In this document: positions 1-8,467 of the stretch, piece by piece
Numbering within the stretch: position 1 is the first letter of the stretch
Layout of the letters: each line of letters begins with the position of its first letter
Assembly (NCBI GenBank): GCA_012026795.1
Contig: VEPM01000002.1
Coordinates: 22,717 to 86,716, forward strand
DNA from: Candidatus Methanoperedens sp.
GTDB taxonomy: Archaea > Halobacteriota > Methanosarcinia > Methanosarcinales > Methanoperedenaceae
Reading direction: 5' to 3'
Length of the DNA: 64,000 nucleotides
Made by a program: the position numbers and the translations under genes
The notes under the pieces: model-generated
What the model saw: the letters and a program-made list of their open reading frames with translations, nothing else
Databases searched by the model: none
What the model was told of the DNA's origin: nothing

Positions 1-201
1 CCATTCGAGACCATGCCGGCATTGATGGTCAAGATAGGAAGCTCCCTTCCTATCACTCTGGGTATAAGGGCTCTTGATTCGGTATTGATATACCAGGAAG
101 GGTTTAGCGCGCTCTCCGGATATCTCCTGCCGCTTCTTTTATACGGCATTGCCGGACTGGGACTTGCATATATCCTGTTAAGGAAGGAAATTATGGATTG
201 A
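1..201 (+). CDS. C-terminal end of a polytopic membrane protein (cut by window edge)
   Basis: The frame is open from the first base of the window and ends at a TGA at 199-201, so the gene starts upstream. The visible 66 residues are hydrophobic, with a clear last transmembrane helix (LLPLLLYGIAGLGLAYILL) and a short charged tail. This layout is common for the last helix of ABC-2 type permeases and similar exporters, but no family motif is visible and no function can be assigned. The next gene begins three bases after its stop, so the two are probably co-transcribed. Confidence 0.6.
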   Translation, partial: PFETMPALMVKIGSSLPITLGIRALDSVLIYQEGFSALSGYLLPLLLYGIAGLGLAYILLRKEIMD

Positions 202-203
202 TT

Positions 204-548
204 ATGGCATGGTTCGAAGCAGATATCTTCAAGAAATGTGTTGAGGTTGACCTGCATAAATATTCAACAAGGACAGCGCTCATGGCAGCCCGCGAAAAGA
301 TCAAAGAGGCTTATGAGCACGGGTTCAGGCATGTGAAATTGATACACGGGGCAGCAAATATTACGAACAAGGATGAGGGCGCAAGTATAAAGTTCGCATT
401 GCGTACCATGTTAAAAAGCGGGCAGCTTGACAAATGGATAGGCAGGAATGGTTCCAGGGTCCGGGATGGATCCATGATACTTGAAATCAGGAAGAACCCG
501 GTGGCGGTGGAGCGGGAGTGGGAAGAGATGCCGATGGAGGATTATTAG
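204..548 (+). CDS. Smr-domain-like protein
   Basis: A 114-residue protein dominated by an Smr-like fold. It has the family hallmark VDLHKYSTRTAL (the D-L-H of Smr proteins) around residue 15, and a second motif VKLIHGAAN around residue 47 that matches the usual IIHGKG loop. Smr domains (MutS2 C-terminus, standalone Smr) bind or nick nucleic acids. The glycine-rich end of the second motif is altered here (HGAAN, not HGKGxG), so nuclease activity is uncertain. The ATG at 204 is preferred over an in-frame TTG six bases earlier. It follows the membrane-protein gene almost without a gap. Confidence 0.6.
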   Translation: MAWFEADIFKKCVEVDLHKYSTRTALMAAREKIKEAYEHGFRHVKLIHGAANITNKDEGASIKFALRTMLKSGQLDKWIGRNGSRVRDGSMILEIRKNPVAVEREWEEMPMEDY

Positions 549-630
549 ACTTAAGTGTTTCCATTTTAGTAAACAGCTAAACAAAAACTTTTAATAGTAT
601 TGCCTCCAATGTATTATCGGGGTGAATTGT

Positions 631-1551
631 ATGGTAGATTCTAAAATACTAGATAGTTTATACAGACTGGCAGATCAATTTATTGCCTTTATACCAACAC
701 TGATAGCAATAATTGTTCTAATAATTGTTGGATGGATTTTGGGAAGATTTATCGGAAAAATCGGGGCTAAAGTGTTAGACAAGATAGGACTTGATAATCT
801 TATTGATAAAACAGCTCTGGGAGGAATAATAAGAAAAGCAGGAATGAGCACTGTAGGATTCTTCGAGTCAATTATCAAGCTGTTTATTTATATAATTTTT
901 GCTGCTATAATTCTGGATATACTAAGAATACAGATTATAACAGATTTTGTCACCCAGGTTATTTCATATATACCTCTTATAATAACGGCTTTGATAGTAC
1001 TGATCATTGGCTTGCTAATTGTTGATTTCCTTGCAGATATTATCCGCAAAAGCCTTGTTGCTATGGGTGTAGATGATAAGATTATGAAGAGCTCTATGGG
1101 AGAACCCCTGAAAGCAGGTGGAACATCTGTCTCAGGAATCGTTTCTGGCTTAGTAAAATTGTTCGGTTATCTGATATTTATATTGGCCGCCGTAGAGATA
1201 TTGCGTTTTAGATTCCTTACTGAATTCTTGATAAATGTATTAAATTACATTCCGAATCTGTTTACAGGGGTCCTGATATTGATAATCGGATTTTTGTCCA
1301 TCGACATTGTAATGGATTATTTGCAATCAACAATGAAAGGAATGAAAGTCGAAGGTTCAGAAATATTTATTCCTTTGATGAGGGGCTTTTTATTCCTGGT
1401 ATTGATAGTATTAGCACTTGACACAATGTTAATCAAAACCAGTATTTTCTATATATTCCTCGGACCTCTTGCGTGGGGTGTCGCCGTAGTCGTGGCATTT
1501 AAGTATGGGGTAAAAGATGCTTTAGTAGCATATGCAAAGGAGAAAAAATAG
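631..1551 (+). CDS. TM-helix-repeat membrane protein (MscS-associated type)
   Basis: A 306-residue integral membrane protein. Three copies of the same unit are visible: a Y/FIPxL lead, a run of about 20 aliphatic residues ending IVLIIGxxxxD, then an amphipathic KxLxxMGVDD-like segment. They sit near residues 20-60, 110-160 and 200-245. This is the conserved TM-helix repeat found in small mechanosensitive-channel-like proteins, usually without the full MscS beta domain, which is also absent here. The ATG at 631 is chosen because a GGGGTGA lies 8 bases upstream; a GTG nine bases earlier is in frame but overlaps that site. It is a single gene with an AT-rich promoter region before it. A role in osmotic adaptation is inferred. 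Confidence 0.65.
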   Translation: MVDSKILDSLYRLADQFIAFIPTLIAIIVLIIVGWILGRFIGKIGAKVLDKIGLDNLIDKTALGGIIRKAGMSTVGFFESIIKLFIYIIFAAIILDILRIQIITDFVTQVISYIPLIITALIVLIIGLLIVDFLADIIRKSLVAMGVDDKIMKSSMGEPLKAGGTSVSGIVSGLVKLFGYLIFILAAVEILRFRFLTEFLINVLNYIPNLFTGVLILIIGFLSIDIVMDYLQSTMKGMKVEGSEIFIPLMRGFLFLVLIVLALDTMLIKTSIFYIFLGPLAWGVAVVVAFKYGVKDALVAYAKEKK

Positions 1552-1617
1552 GTTTTTCTCCTTTTTGAATCCTGAAATGAGATAATCTCTTTATATCGTA
1601 AATCCATAAGACAGGAT

Positions 1618-2550
1618 ATGCTTTTTGATAAATATTGCGCCCAGATCGATTCCCTTAACACCGACAGTGCAACAAAAAATGCTATGCGTGTATCCTTCAC
1701 AAGAAGGATGGAATTATTTGGCAACGATCTTCATTTTTTCAGGGAGCCTTTTACACCGATATCGTTGACCGGAACCCGGTGCTCTTTGAAATGCAAGCAT
1801 TGCGATTCATATTATCTTGGTCATATGCTTGATGGCTCAAATGGCAAACTGCGATCGTATGCATATCGCCTGGCTGGCGCTAATGGAATATTATTAAGCG
1901 GCGGAAGTTTACCTGACGGAAGCGTTCCTACATACTTGCAGGCTGATGAGATCGCACAAATAAAAAAGGATACAGATCTTAAAATTAGCGCCCACACCGG
2001 GATCATTAACAGGGGACAGGCAGAACTTCTTTCAAAATATCTTGACATGGCACTTGTTGATGTTATCGGGAATGATGAGACCATACATGATATCCTCGGC
2101 CTTTCTGCAACGATACAGGATTATGAAAATACATTATCGCACCTTTCGTCTTTCGGGATCAGGCTTGCGCCGCATATCATTGTAGGGCTGCATAACGGTA
2201 AATTAAAAGGGGAAATAAGAGCACTTGAGATAGCCAGGAAATTCGATCCTGAAGCGGTCGTAATTGTTATATTCATACCCACAAAAGGGACAGCATCAGA
2301 AGGAGCAGAGCCTCCTCGGATTGAGGATGTTGTAAAGGTAATATCAAAAGCGCGGGAAATGTTTGATGTGCCCCTGTCTTTGAGCTGCGTGCGCCCCGGG
2401 GGACGATACCGTTCAATGCTTGATAAGTACGCGATCCTGGGCGGGATTGACAGGATGGCTGTTCCATCAAGAAGCGCCTACAGGACAGGGCAGGATATTG
2501 GTCTGGACATTATTGAGATACCAAAAATGTGCTGTTCTTATGGAGTTTGA
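1618..2550 (+). CDS. Radical SAM protein, biotin-synthase-homologue (COG1856-like) type
   Basis: A 310-residue radical SAM enzyme. The cluster motif CSLKCKHC (CxxxCxxC) is near residue 55, LLSGGSLPDGSVP near 95, an AHTG motif near 125, and PHIIVGLHNGKLKGE near 180. The protein ends with a conserved CC pair (MCCSYGV). This matches the archaeal 'uncharacterised biotin synthase homologue' group, to which the archaeal lipoyl synthase pair LipS1/LipS2 is thought to be related; which of these it is cannot be decided here. A paralogue with the same landmarks lies at 10931-11845 on the other strand. A TATA-like TTTATAT at 1590-1596 lies about 25 bases before the ATG, so the message may be leaderless. 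The next gene starts at the very next base after its TGA. Confidence 0.7.
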   Translation: MLFDKYCAQIDSLNTDSATKNAMRVSFTRRMELFGNDLHFFREPFTPISLTGTRCSLKCKHCDSYYLGHMLDGSNGKLRSYAYRLAGANGILLSGGSLPDGSVPTYLQADEIAQIKKDTDLKISAHTGIINRGQAELLSKYLDMALVDVIGNDETIHDILGLSATIQDYENTLSHLSSFGIRLAPHIIVGLHNGKLKGEIRALEIARKFDPEAVVIVIFIPTKGTASEGAEPPRIEDVVKVISKAREMFDVPLSLSCVRPGGRYRSMLDKYAILGGIDRMAVPSRSAYRTGQDIGLDIIEIPKMCCSYGV

Positions 2551-3372
2551 ATGAAAAAGATTGCAGGGCATGATGGGGTAGATATCCATGCACCCGATAA
2601 TTCAAGATTTTCCTTCTTGAAAAGCCCTTATGCAGCCCATAAAACAAACAGTGCGGTTGATATTTATTATGGATATTTCGGGGGCGAGGCTATTTCCCCG
2701 GTTGGTGGAACGGTAATCGATATCCGGAGTTTTGATACACCTACACCTTTTAAAGGCAGGGATTCTAAGGAATATCTTATAGCAATACAACAGGGAAAAT
2801 ATGTGGTTAAAATAATCCATATAGAACCTGATATTTCAATCGGCGAGGAAATATCAATTGGAGAACGCATAGGGACATTTATCAAAAATGGGTATTTTAT
2901 TTTCTGGAATGACCCTGTTATGCATGTCGAGGTCAGGGACCCATGTAATTATTTGCGCGCATCGAATGATCATGAACTTTCACCGGATATTGCATGGAAA
3001 CGCCTTCCTTATGGGAAAAAAATGGAATTTGAGTGTGTTGTTAAAATGGTAAATAAGAATTATTCTCTCCTTTATGCCCCATTCCGGACCTGCGGGATAA
3101 TTGGAGGATTCGCAATTGATGGAGGATTTGTTGATGGCTATATCAGTTCAAATGGGGAAGACCATTTCTTTGGTATTCTCAAACCAGAAGGATTTTTCCG
3201 TCCGGAATGTTCTCTTCTTCAAATAACAAAAGAAAATAAATCGGTGAAATGTTCGGGGATTGCCTTTTCTTTATCTTTCAATGAACCCCGGATAAAGCTG
3301 ATCCCGGAAAAATATGGTGATAAACCGCTATCTAAGGGCGATAAAATCAAGATCTTACTTGATATTGGTTAA
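2551..3372 (+). CDS. M23/LytM-like hybrid-fold protein co-translated with a radical SAM enzyme
   Basis: A 273-residue protein of unknown function with no signal peptide. The N-terminal ~135 residues look like a duplicated-hybrid-motif (M23/LytM) fold: a His followed by AVDIYYG, then PVGGTVIDI (the usual GGTVxxx strand), and later PVMHVEVRDP, which sits where M23 peptidases have HxH. One zinc ligand position appears lost, so peptidase activity is doubtful. The C-terminal half (MEFECVVKMVNKNYSLLY onward) is unrecognised. The start codon directly abuts the TGA of the radical SAM gene, so the two are translationally coupled and probably act together. A carrier or scaffold role for the radical SAM enzyme is possible but not shown. 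Confidence 0.5.
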   Translation: MKKIAGHDGVDIHAPDNSRFSFLKSPYAAHKTNSAVDIYYGYFGGEAISPVGGTVIDIRSFDTPTPFKGRDSKEYLIAIQQGKYVVKIIHIEPDISIGEEISIGERIGTFIKNGYFIFWNDPVMHVEVRDPCNYLRASNDHELSPDIAWKRLPYGKKMEFECVVKMVNKNYSLLYAPFRTCGIIGGFAIDGGFVDGYISSNGEDHFFGILKPEGFFRPECSLLQITKENKSVKCSGIAFSLSFNEPRIKLIPEKYGDKPLSKGDKIKILLDIG

Positions 3373-3392
3373 TTACTTCATTCTCATGAAAC

Positions 3393-3875
3393 TCAATATC
3401 CCTGATTTTCTTTTCGAAGCCTCACTCTCAATACATCTGCTGCACTGCTTATATCGGTTTCATAAAGATCCCTGATTATTGAATCATATAAAATAGAGTA
3501 GATTTGAAGAAGGTCTTTTTCTGCTTTATCTTTTAAATCCGTATTTTCAGGTGCCAGCATTAGATGAAAATCATCCTGGTGTGTTATTACAAATTTCCTG
3601 AGATCTTCAACTTTTTTCATTCCCTGTAATAATCCGAGCACCCTGAGAATTGGCGCTCCTCTTTTTTTTCGCTGCCTTGGACCATCATGAATGTATAATC
3701 CAACAAGTCCGTTGTTTGTTTTTATTATTGCAGTTAAGGTGAGGGCACCTGCGCCGCTGCATACTTCCACCTTTTCGCTAAGCACACGATAACCACCATC
3801 GGATAATTGTTGTTTTGCGAATTGCAGGATGGATATTTCATATTCTTTTTCAGGAATACCCCAGTAATCATTCAT
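3393..3875 (-). CDS. Unrecognised cytoplasmic protein
   Basis: A 160-residue soluble protein with no membrane segment or metal motif. The start is the Met of MNDYWGIPEKEYE at 3875. A longer reading frame exists, but its N-terminal part would overlap the oppositely oriented Nudix gene and is low-complexity, so it is rejected. The middle (VEVCSGAGALTLTAIIKT, then GLVGLYIHDGPRQRKKRG) looks like alternating strands. The second half is helical and acidic. It is divergent from the Nudix gene across a 58-base gap with a shared AT-rich promoter (TATTTATATG at 3898-3907) and convergent with the M23-like gene. No function is assigned. Confidence 0.55.
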   Translation of the reverse strand: MNDYWGIPEKEYEISILQFAKQQLSDGGYRVLSEKVEVCSGAGALTLTAIIKTNNGLVGLYIHDGPRQRKKRGAPILRVLGLLQGMKKVEDLRKFVITHQDDFHLMLAPENTDLKDKAEKDLLQIYSILYDSIIRDLYETDISSAADVLRVRLRKENQGY

Positions 3876-3933
3876 GATAGCAAGCTGGTAAGGATGGGTA
3901 TTTATATGTATCTTCAAAGGTGAAAGATGTAGA

Positions 3934-4392
3934 ATGAAGGATATGGAAAAAGAAATCAAGTCAATCCCTAACCTCCCAAAAAAAGAGTTTGACAGGGTTC
4001 TAAAAATGGTAACAACTACTGTTGTCGAGGTCATTGTAAAAAACGAGAATGGCATACTACTTGGGAAACGCAATACAGAGCCATTTCGCGGAATGTGGCA
4101 CCTGACGGGCGGATTTGTGCATTACAATGAGAAAATATCAGACTCAGTAAAACGGGTTGCAAAACGTGAGATCGGAGTTGATGTCGGGATCGTGAGATTA
4201 CTCGGGATATATGAATACATAAATGAAGATCCGCGCGGGCATATGATAGCGCTTGCACATATTGTGGGGATTCAGGGCGGAAATATTGCGCCAAATCAGG
4301 ACAATACTGAACTGAAGTATTTCATAAAGGCACCAGAAAATATGATCCCGTATCAGAAAAAGATTTTTAACGATGCGATGAAAAATAGCTAA
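3934..4392 (+). CDS. Nudix hydrolase, GDP-mannose mannosyl hydrolase-like
   Basis: A 152-residue Nudix protein. The Nudix region runs from GKRNTEPFRGMWHLTGG (about residue 45) through GFVHYNEKISDSVKRVAKRE. The box is not canonical: where most family members have RExxEE, this one has RVAKRE, so two of the usual metal-binding glutamates are replaced. GDP-mannose mannosyl hydrolases show the same kind of loss together with the RNxxPxxGxW/GGxV pattern, which this protein follows. It is therefore more likely a nucleotide-sugar hydrolase than a house-cleaning pyrophosphatase. The start is supported by AAAGGTGA ten bases upstream. Confidence 0.7.
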   Translation: MKDMEKEIKSIPNLPKKEFDRVLKMVTTTVVEVIVKNENGILLGKRNTEPFRGMWHLTGGFVHYNEKISDSVKRVAKREIGVDVGIVRLLGIYEYINEDPRGHMIALAHIVGIQGGNIAPNQDNTELKYFIKAPENMIPYQKKIFNDAMKNS

Positions 4393-4421
4393 ATATGTAC
4401 ACGGAATATTAATTTACTGCC

Positions 4422-6095
4422 CTAATATTCCCTTGGTTTTGGCTGGAACATCTTGATATTTACTGGTTTATAATTAATTTGCGCACCACCTGGCGTGAAT
4501 GTAACAAGCGTGTGTTTCAGCCAATTGGCATCATCCCTTATAGGATAATCCAGGCGAAAATGAGACCCGCGGCTTTCTTTGCGCACCTTTGCCCCGGAAC
4601 ATATAGCTTCAGCAACATCCAGCATTCCCTCAAGCTCGATCACATTTACAAGTTCCTGGTTAAAAATCGTGTCTTTATTCCGGACATACACATTCTTGTA
4701 ACGCATTCTGAGTTCCCTTATCATATCAAGTGCGATTGCCAGATCAAACTCTGTCCGGAATATTCCTGATTTTTCATCAAGGATGGTTTTAAGTTCATCT
4801 CGTATCCTGTAAAATTCTTCACCAGCTTTACGCTCTAATAATCCTGATATCTTTTTCTTTTCATCCTCTGTGGCCCTGTCGATCAATTCTTTTTCCCCCT
4901 CCCTGTTCGAATTTACATATTTTTCCGCATTTTCTCCTGCAATTTTGCCGAAAACAATAGTCTCAAGAAGCGAATTTCCCCCAAGCCTGTTCGCCCCGTG
5001 TACACTGATGCAGGAACATTCCCCGCACACATAGAACCCGGATATCGATGTTTCACATTCCTTATTTGAGGCAATGCCTCCCATGGAATAATGCTGCCCT
5101 GGCCTTATCGGAATTGGTTTTTTGACAGGGTCGATATTAGCAAAGTCAATTGCTATCTGCCTGATCCCTGGCAGGCGCTCATTTATTTTCTCTTCCCCAA
5201 GGTGTGTAAGATCAAGATGGACATATCCACCCTCAAATCCCCGGCCTTCGTTAATCTCTGTCTGGATTGCACGCGCAACGATATCCCTTGGCGCAAGATC
5301 AAGCTGGTGAGGTGAATATCGCTTCATGAAGCGCTCTCCATTCCTGTTCACAAGAAAGCCCCCTTCACCGCGCGCTCCTTCCGTTATGAGGATATTGGTT
5401 CCGAAAAGGGTTGTAGGATGGAACTGTACGAACTCCATATCTTCAAGCGGTACTCCTGCCCGATATGCTACGGCACAGCCAGATCCTGTGTTAATTACTG
5501 AATTTGTGGAATGTTTGTATATCCTCCCATAACCTCCTGTTGCAAAGATCACAGCCTTTGCCTTAAAACCTTCAACGATCCCGTCAGGAATATTATATCC
5601 TGTGACGCCGCAGCATCTCCCTTTATCAACTACGAGGCGGGTTATGAGCCATTCATTATAGAACTTGATACCATTCTTTAGCGCCTGTTCATACATGGTA
5701 TGCAGTAAGTGGTGGCCTGTCCTGTCTTCTGCATACGCAGTCCTTGGAAATCCTGCACCTCCGAAGGGACGCTGGGCGATCCTGCCGTCGTCTGTTCTTG
5801 AAAAAAGCGTTCCCCAGTGTTCCATCTCAATGACACGGGCCGGTGCATCCTGGCAAAGTACCTCTACAGCATCCTGGTCAGCAAGATAATCACTACCTTT
5901 AATGGTATCAAAGGCATGATCTTCCCATCTGTCATTAGTTGCAAGCACAGCGTTTATTCCACCCTGCGCAGCAATGGAATGCGAACGCAGGGGATGGACT
6001 TTTGATATGACGGCTACATCGGCTGATCTTACAGATAAGGCAGCGCGTAATCCGGAAAGTCCGCCCCCAACTATGATAATATCATGATTGAACAT
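4422..6095 (-). CDS. sdhA: Succinate dehydrogenase/fumarate reductase-type flavoprotein subunit
   Basis: A 557-residue FAD subunit of the SdhA/FrdA/TfrA family. It has the N-terminal dinucleotide motif [15 protein letters not shown], the flavin-attachment histidine context [13 protein letters not shown], the substrate-site stretch [24 protein letters not shown], and the C-terminal [13 protein letters not shown]. Length is normal. It converts succinate and fumarate with a partner iron-sulfur subunit. No SdhB, TfrB or membrane-anchor gene is adjacent, so its redox partner must be encoded elsewhere. The alternative identity is thiol:fumarate reductase subunit A, which sequence inspection alone cannot separate. 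Flanking genes are unrelated. Confidence 0.85.
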   Translation of the reverse strand: MFNHDIIIVGGGLSGLRAALSVRSADVAVISKVHPLRSHSIAAQGGINAVLATNDRWEDHAFDTIKGSDYLADQDAVEVLCQDAPARVIEMEHWGTLFSRTDDGRIAQRPFGGAGFPRTAYAEDRTGHHLLHTMYEQALKNGIKFYNEWLITRLVVDKGRCCGVTGYNIPDGIVEGFKAKAVIFATGGYGRIYKHSTNSVINTGSGCAVAYRAGVPLEDMEFVQFHPTTLFGTNILITEGARGEGGFLVNRNGERFMKRYSPHQLDLAPRDIVARAIQTEINEGRGFEGGYVHLDLTHLGEEKINERLPGIRQIAIDFANIDPVKKPIPIRPGQHYSMGGIASNKECETSISGFYVCGECSCISVHGANRLGGNSLLETIVFGKIAGENAEKYVNSNREGEKELIDRATEDEKKKISGLLERKAGEEFYRIRDELKTILDEKSGIFRTEFDLAIALDMIRELRMRYKNVYVRNKDTIFNQELVNVIELEGMLDVAEAICSGAKVRKESRGSHFRLDYPIRDDANWLKHTLVTFTPGGAQINYKPVNIKMFQPKPREY

Positions 6096-6138
6096 AGTTA
6101 TACAATGGTATATGCACAGGGAAATAAATATTGTTTTT

Positions 6139-7182
6139 CTACTTTTTTCCGGCTTCTATCTCCATGTACCCTGCTTCATCCCCCGAAGCCAGCACAACAT
6201 TCTTCGACCCGCAATTTCCGCATACGCTTGAGTTAATTAAGCATCTTCCGTTCCCCAGAGCATCAAGCTCAACGTAAAAATTCCCAGTTCCATATTGTAT
6301 TTTCATGATTTTATCAAGCTCTTCTTCATCTTCTTTCGTTTCGGGGCATCTTGAAACTTCAAAATATCTTTCCTTCATGTCAGTCCTGTTTCCACAATCC
6401 TGGCATACCTTCTGCCCAAAACCTTTGCCTGGTATATCAATTTTCAATTTTTTCAGTTCCTCAGGGGAGATTTCCCTGACCTCAATGGTCCCCGGGTTTT
6501 TCGTACCTTCTACTTTCTGTGCTGCCACAAAAGCTTTTCTTGCGTCATCTGTGCGTTTTTCAAGAAGACATGCTTCACCGCATATACGAAGTATTTCTTT
6601 TGTTGGAGTTTTATCTGCCAGTTTGTAAGCATCAAGACCAGGTGTTACCTGTCCTGTATTGAAACACACATCACCGCAGATAACCAGTTCATCTTCAGGC
6701 GGGGTCTTATTAGCTAACTTGTACGCCTCCAGTCCATCCGAAAGCCTCCCGTCTTTGAAACATATGTTGCCGCAAATAATAAGCTCCTCTTCGGGCGGCT
6801 TTTCTTTAATGATCTTATACGCTTCAAGAGCAGATGTGATCTTCCCTTTGCGCAGGCACTCTTTTGCGATAACAGCGATCTTCTCTTTGGGAAGTGGCGT
6901 TCCGATTATTCTTGAAGCATCCACTGCCGAATAAATTTTTTCTTTTTCAAGATATTTATTCACATATTCTGAAAGTACATCTTTAGGAAGCTCTATGCCT
7001 GCTGCCTTTGCCCCGTCAATTGCTTTTTGCATCCATCCATTCTCAAGATATTTCCTGATATATCCATTCAGTTCTTCCTTTGAAAGCTGCATGTCTGTGA
7101 CTCTGGCGGTATCTATTGCTTCTGCCATCCTTCCTGCATCAAGGCATTTTTTTATGTAAGCTGTAACTTTCTCATCAGTCAT
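6139..7182 (-). CDS. Helical-repeat protein with C-terminal zinc-ribbon region
   Basis: A 347-residue cytoplasmic protein. The first ~230 residues are about seven tandem units of 31-33 residues, each a helix pair with a shared pattern ([20 protein letters not shown], then xxxPPEEELxICGxxCFxxG). This resembles a TPR/PPR-like solenoid but fits no family I can name. The C-terminus has two Cys pairs (VCQDCGNR and VCGNCGSK), as in a zinc ribbon. The ATG at 7182 is chosen; an upstream in-frame TTG lacks a ribosome site. A protein-protein scaffold role is inferred from architecture only. Confidence 0.55.
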   Translation of the reverse strand: MTDEKVTAYIKKCLDAGRMAEAIDTARVTDMQLSKEELNGYIRKYLENGWMQKAIDGAKAAGIELPKDVLSEYVNKYLEKEKIYSAVDASRIIGTPLPKEKIAVIAKECLRKGKITSALEAYKIIKEKPPEEELIICGNICFKDGRLSDGLEAYKLANKTPPEDELVICGDVCFNTGQVTPGLDAYKLADKTPTKEILRICGEACLLEKRTDDARKAFVAAQKVEGTKNPGTIEVREISPEELKKLKIDIPGKGFGQKVCQDCGNRTDMKERYFEVSRCPETKEDEEELDKIMKIQYGTGNFYVELDALGNGRCLINSSVCGNCGSKNVVLASGDEAGYMEIEAGKK

Positions 7183-7282
7183 TTTCTTTTTTCCGGATAT
7201 GTTCCATGCTCCTGCCAAACATTCAAACTTTAAAATTGATAAAGATTTCGTATGCGATTTCTTTGGGGAGTGATAAAAAAAA

Positions 7283-8341
7283 TTAAAAAAACTGATCCAC
7301 CGTCTCCACCGCCCGTATTATAAGTTTTACACTGTTTTCAAGATCATTCATGCTCAATACATTTACAGGGGTATGGATATATCTTGATGGTGTGCTGATC
7401 ACGCCTGTTGGTATTCCTTTCCTGGTAAGGTGTATGACAGAAGCATCAGTTTGTCCGCCTGAACCCACCTTTAACTGGTATGGAATATTCCCCGATCGTG
7501 CTGCACCTTGCAACCACTTCAGTACAGGTTCGGGTACGATTATTCCGCGTCCTTCGGCGTCACTTACCGTAATAGCAGGCCCTTTACCGATTTCAAGCGC
7601 TGAATCTTTTTTCTCAATCCCCGGATGGTCTCCGGTAAATGTGACTTCTGATACGAGCGCGACATCGGGGTCAAGCCCGAAAGCAGAAGTACGGCCTCCC
7701 TTGAGGCCGACTTCTTCCTGTACAGTAAAAACAGCATGTATGGTGGCCTTTACATCCTTAACCCGCTTCAGAGCCTCGATCAGTACGGCGCAGCCTCCAC
7801 GGTCATCAAGGGCCTTACCTGTGACAAAATCATTACATAGTGACCTGAATTCGGTATCCGATGTGATGGGTGTTCCCGGGAAGATGCCATGTTTCTCAGT
7901 ATCTTCTTTGCTTGTTGTCCCCACATCTATGAACATATTTTCGGCTTTAACCGGTTTTTTTGTTTCTTCCTCTTTCATGGCATGGGGAGGTTTTGAACCT
8001 ATGACGCCATAGATAGGACCATTCACTGTATGCAATATCATCCTCTGGTTCAGGAGGGTCTGGTCAAACCAGCCGCCAGTTGTTGTAAAATAAATAAAAC
8101 CTTTTTCATCGATATATTTTACCATAAGCCCGATCTCATCCATATGAGCGGCAAGCATCAATCCGGGAGATCTGCCGTTTTTCGTGGCCACAAGATTTCC
8201 CATTTTATCGGTCCTGATCTCATCTACAAAAGGCCGTATCTCCTCTTCGATGATATTCCGGACATTTTTTTCATATCCCGAAACCCCGTGAGCGTTCGAT
8301 AACCGTTCCAGAAGATCTTTTATTTTATCCATAATTGTCAT
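7283..8341 (-). CDS. M42 family metallo-aminopeptidase
   Basis: A 353-residue cytosolic peptidase of the M42 (tetrahedral aminopeptidase / endoglucanase-like) family. Metal ligands and catalytic motifs are in order: LMLAAHMDEIG (about residue 65), GKALDDRGGC (about 180), VQEEVGLKGG (about 213), SEVTFTGDHPG (about 235) and the C-terminal RYIHTPVNV. Such enzymes form large dodecameric shells that remove N-terminal residues from peptides released by the proteasome. The start is taken as the ATG at 8341; an ATG nine bases later is also possible. It is divergent from the glycosyltransferase gene. Confidence 0.85.
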   Translation of the reverse strand: MTIMDKIKDLLERLSNAHGVSGYEKNVRNIIEEEIRPFVDEIRTDKMGNLVATKNGRSPGLMLAAHMDEIGLMVKYIDEKGFIYFTTTGGWFDQTLLNQRMILHTVNGPIYGVIGSKPPHAMKEEETKKPVKAENMFIDVGTTSKEDTEKHGIFPGTPITSDTEFRSLCNDFVTGKALDDRGGCAVLIEALKRVKDVKATIHAVFTVQEEVGLKGGRTSAFGLDPDVALVSEVTFTGDHPGIEKKDSALEIGKGPAITVSDAEGRGIIVPEPVLKWLQGAARSGNIPYQLKVGSGGQTDASVIHLTRKGIPTGVISTPSRYIHTPVNVLSMNDLENSVKLIIRAVETVDQFF

Positions 8342-8467
8342 TTTATGATTCTCTGGTGTGGGTATCAAACTATTGTTTTACAAGAAAGCATTATCATTTC
8401 CGGATTCTACATTACTGGAGGGACAGGGAAAATCATAAATATTGGTTTCACAATTAAACGCTTGGGG

